NCBI GenBank assembly: GCA_002502245.1
Contig: DAPW01000027.1
Coordinates: 3,130-67,129 of the forward strand
Direction: 5' to 3'
DNA: 64,000 bases
Source of the DNA: Methanoregula sp. UBA154
GTDB lineage: Archaea > Halobacteriota > Methanomicrobia > Methanomicrobiales > Methanospirillaceae
The translations under genes were made by a program, and so were the position numbers. This document shows, in pieces, positions 61,850 to 64,000 of this stretch. Each line of letters starts with the position of its first letter. Within the stretch, counting starts at the first letter, position 1. Under the pieces are notes generated by a model. It was not told where the DNA came from. It did not search any database and was given only the letters and a program-made list of their open reading frames with translations.

Positions 61850-62397
61850 AGAACCGGAAGAATGTTATCCTTCTCATAAATTGCTACTGGTGCAATGCGC
61901 CGGAGCACCAGAGGTCTGCTATCCACGGGTTTCAGTGAGATGGTGACAACCTGGTTTGGAACAACCGGTGCTTTGGGATTGATTTGTATGACAAACTGTT
62001 CTTCAAAATCCATCCGCATATTCGGAAACCCAAGCTCGTTTACCACGGCAATGATGCCCCAGTAACCCGGGGGCGGATTGCCACGGTATCCCTCAACCGC
62101 AATGAAGAGCTCCGTCCGCACCGCATCTGCATAGACAATGGTGAGGTTATCCAGATCAAGGGTTTGTACGCCCGGTGCAAGGCCTATGGTGACCGTGATG
62201 GTATCGATAGTGCCGCGAGGTACTCCCTGAAGAATAATCCCCTGCCCGGTTACATCCCCGATAGGCTGCAGCAGTACTCCTTCCTGGAGAATGCCCCCGC
62301 CTGCCCCCGGCGCCGGAGTGTCTTCGCTGATACAACCGGTTGAAAGAACACAAAAGGCTAATAATCCTATCACTATCAACCCGTGTACCACTTCCAT
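61846..62397 (-). CDS. archaellin-domain lipoprotein
   Basis: 183 residues from ATG 62397; the open frame runs to 62652 but only this start gives a signal peptide with lipobox (LAFCVLSTGCISE). The mature part resembles the archaellin (flagellin) beta domain: GIILQGVPRGTIDTITVTIG, DLDNLTIVYADAVRTE and PNQVVTISLKP. A true archaellin has a class III signal peptide and an N-terminal assembly helix, both absent here. It is thus probably a surface protein built on the archaellin outer domain, not a filament subunit. Confidence 0.78.
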   Translation of the reverse strand: MEVVHGLIVIGLLAFCVLSTGCISEDTPAPGAGGGILQEGVLLQPIGDVTGQGIILQGVPRGTIDTITVTIGLAPGVQTLDLDNLTIVYADAVRTELFIAVEGYRGNPPPGYWGIIAVVNELGFPNMRMDFEEQFVIQINPKAPVVPNQVVTISLKPVDSRPLVLRRIAPVAIYEKDNILPVL

Positions 62398-63027
62398 GCC
62401 GGTATGACCTTCTTCCCTTGTTGCTGTTAGGATGTGACCGGATACTACAAAAACAATTTGGTCAGGGCACTCTGCTGTTTTCACACCTGAAACAAAGAAG
62501 GAAATTCGCTTTAAAATGGCAAGAACTGCATTCCTGAAATACCATGTAATCCGGTTATAAAAAACTGCAGAACGTGAAAAATCATGGTGCGCGAGATTTA
62601 TTCCCCTCAGGTTATCTCCGGGGTTTTCACGACATGAATTAAAAGCAATCATCCATCTGGTGCTTTTGGAACTATATTCAAATGCGGTCCCTGAAGACCG
62701 GATCCGGCGAGCGTCATGAACCAGAAGATCTGATTTATGATGGCAAAAAATATCCTGGACATTGAAACCCTCCCTTGGAGACCATGGAAAAACATACGGA
62801 AACCGATCCGGATTGAAGGAACAAGACGAGGACGGAGGACCAGGAAATAATGACTATCAGCCGCGCTCCTCTTCTGCAACGGCATGATCCGGGTCAGGGT
62901 TGTCGATAATTTCCAGCAGGTACTCTTCGATCACTCATCCGTTCAACAGTCAGACAATGTCAGGAGGTAACCTGGTTGCATGCTTATCGGGAAAAAAAGG
63001 AATGCCGGTAAAAACGTGTGCACCTTT
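62398..63027. other. gap with no recognised gene
   Basis: Small minus frames (for example 62649-62885) have no motif, ribosome site or promoter. A short A-rich stretch and degenerate AT-rich promoter-like DNA precede the archaellin-like gene. Nothing else is seen. Confidence 0.5.
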
Positions 63028-63762
63028 TTACTTTTTCAGGAACCCGAGGATACCTTTTTTCTCCGTTCCTTGCTTTTTACGAGACAACACCGGGGTCTCA
63101 GGCATATGCCTTCCGGACCCGGGTTCGCCTTTTGTCTTCAGTTCGTCAGCAACGAGCGGAAGGTGGGCATAGCGCTTCAGGGGAGCGATCTGCTGGTCCT
63201 CATTTTCAAGGTGTGGCGGAGAAGGTTCAGGGATTCCCGAAGGCCCGGAATCCGGGGGCACATCGTTCCACGGTTCCCATTCCGTATCGGGAACGATGAC
63301 CGGGGGCTGGGTTCCGGCAGGTTTCTTCTGCATGATGATGACCGGCGCCTGCCCCGGGTGGTGTACTGTCTGAACACGCGGGGGGTTGAACGGCGCCCCG
63401 CAGCGGTTGCAGAAGAGCGACTCGCCCTGGGGGTCGGGAGCTCCGCATGCCGGGCAGGTACTGTTCCGGGGGAGCGGTTTTTGTTCAAAGGTAGTGCCAC
63501 AGCGGGTGCAGAAGCGCGACTGGTTATCGAGGGCGGGGTTACCGCAGCTGCTGCATACGACCGGCACCGTCGGTATTTTTGTGCCGCACCGGTTACAGAA
63601 CTGTGCCAGTTCATCGGATACGACCGTGCCGCATCCGGGGCAGATCGGGAACGCGGGTCTTCTCTCTTCGGGCACAACAGCGCCGCACCGGTTGCAGAAC
63701 TGCGCCCGGTCATCGAGCGCCGCGTGGCCGCATTTACCACAGGTTTTTGTCATGTACTTCAC
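63028..63762 (-). CDS. protein with four double-zinc-ribbon repeats
   Basis: 244 residues. Four similar units, each C-x2-C ... FCNRCG, at about 8-30, 41-62, 69-90 and 102-125 (CGKCGHAALDDRAQFCNRCG is the first). The C-terminal half is Pro-rich and disordered and ends in a basic GILGFLKK. Such proteins are common in methanogens; they may be adaptors for DNA, RNA or protein. Start ATG 63762; ATG 63753 is an alternative. Confidence 0.85.
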   Translation of the reverse strand: MKYMTKTCGKCGHAALDDRAQFCNRCGAVVPEERRPAFPICPGCGTVVSDELAQFCNRCGTKIPTVPVVCSSCGNPALDNQSRFCTRCGTTFEQKPLPRNSTCPACGAPDPQGESLFCNRCGAPFNPPRVQTVHHPGQAPVIIMQKKPAGTQPPVIVPDTEWEPWNDVPPDSGPSGIPEPSPPHLENEDQQIAPLKRYAHLPLVADELKTKGEPGSGRHMPETPVLSRKKQGTEKKGILGFLKK

Positions 63763-63869
63763 TAGAGGATAAAACAGAGAGGGGTATAAACACTGTGATG
63801 CTTCTGCAACCTCGTTTATACCGCGTTAAAATTTTTGGATGTGCGTTTTTCGGGTAAAAAATGGTGGAT

Positions 63870-64000
63870 TCACGGTTCCGGTCTCTCCGGTTACGTCCGC
63901 TCCCCTCAGTTTGTGCATTGCCATCATGAAGTTCAGGTCTCCCTGATCGGACTGGCAACAATAGGATCACCTCCGCACAGGTTCGCCCCGCATCCAAAGG
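63870..64000 (-). pseudogene. possible TnpB C-terminal end, cut by the window edge
   Basis: The minus strand from the right edge reads AGRTCAEVILLLPVRSGRPE and EGSGRNRRDRNRESTIF, in the style of the low-complexity, charged C-terminal tails of IS1341-type TnpB. The zinc finger that would prove the family lies outside the window. A second frame in the same region (GETGTVNPPFF) is equally possible. Confidence 0.3.

Noticed and set aside
62649..62885. 78-codon minus frame
   Set aside because: No motif, start context or homology that I can see.

Overview
The window comes from a methanogenic euryarchaeon, most likely of the order Methanomicrobiales (Methanoregula-like; the genus is my inference from gene content and style, not a search result). 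Evidence: two methanogenesis marker proteins (2 and 4/MtxX), archaeal Glu-tRNA(Gln) amidotransferase GatDE, an archaeal histone, replication factor C large subunit, archaeal-type S-adenosylmethionine synthetase, ribosomal protein L10e, DUF2070, DUF555, UPF0146 and DUF5350 proteins. Most of the DNA is GC-rich, genes are tightly packed with many 1-4 base overlaps, and many promoters look like archaeal TATA boxes about 30 bases before the start codon (leaderless mRNAs). No rRNA, tRNA or CRISPR array was seen.

Layout. 1-503: broken TnpB-type transposase gene cut by the window edge. 684-5304 (minus): compact operon of a helical unknown, nitroreductase, DUF555, PfkB kinase, Dph6-like ATP pyrophosphatase and DUF2070. 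5405-10963 (minus): DUF5350 protein, then regulator-argH-gatD-gatE, where gatD appears to start with an AUA codon. 11155-13780 (plus): SsuABC/TauABC-type ABC importer. 13902-17867: rpl10e with a long Ala/Lys tail, then a scrambled region in which the rpl10e tail and its downstream DNA are duplicated around an AT-richer DUF2254-like membrane gene. 17868-23976 (plus): fumarase, 2-oxoglutarate:ferredoxin oxidoreductase and succinyl-CoA synthetase, i.e. most of the succinate-side TCA segment in one block. 24273-28787: NapH-like iron-sulfur membrane protein and two unknown zinc-ribbon proteins. 29003-32427: S-adenosylmethionine synthetase plus hisG-hisA-hisB. 32462-33418: decayed acetyltransferase and a MarR regulator with two matching operator-like dyads. 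34074-37320 (minus): Lon-domain exported protein, histone, methanogenesis markers 4 and 2. 37414-42986: rfcL, UPF0146, archaemetzincin, histone-deacetylase-like hydrolase, HEAT protein, decayed cupredoxin, RDD protein. 43112-46056: a protein with 69-base in-frame tandem repeats, an exported protein, a tautomerase and a PfpI-like protein. 47210-51946: uvrA and uvrC. 52237-55043: two lipoproteins and an AI-2E-type permease. 55900-59708: an unusual PurS-PurS-PurL fusion with a long PurQ. 60689-64000: surface lipoproteins (one a DUF333-DUF333-chagasin-like fusion, one archaellin-like), a zinc-ribbon protein and perhaps the end of another TnpB.

The gaps carry at least three families of short dispersed repeats (R1 in five copies, R2 and R3 in two each), which appear to be decayed non-coding mobile elements. 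One R1 copy lies inside the rpl10e rearrangement. Strongest leads: the rpl10e tail duplication with a gene captured inside it, the AUA start of gatD with a GGAGG site, the MarR dyads (one centred on the MarR start codon), the face-to-face leaderless promoter between UPF0146 and archaemetzincin, and the PurSSL fusion.
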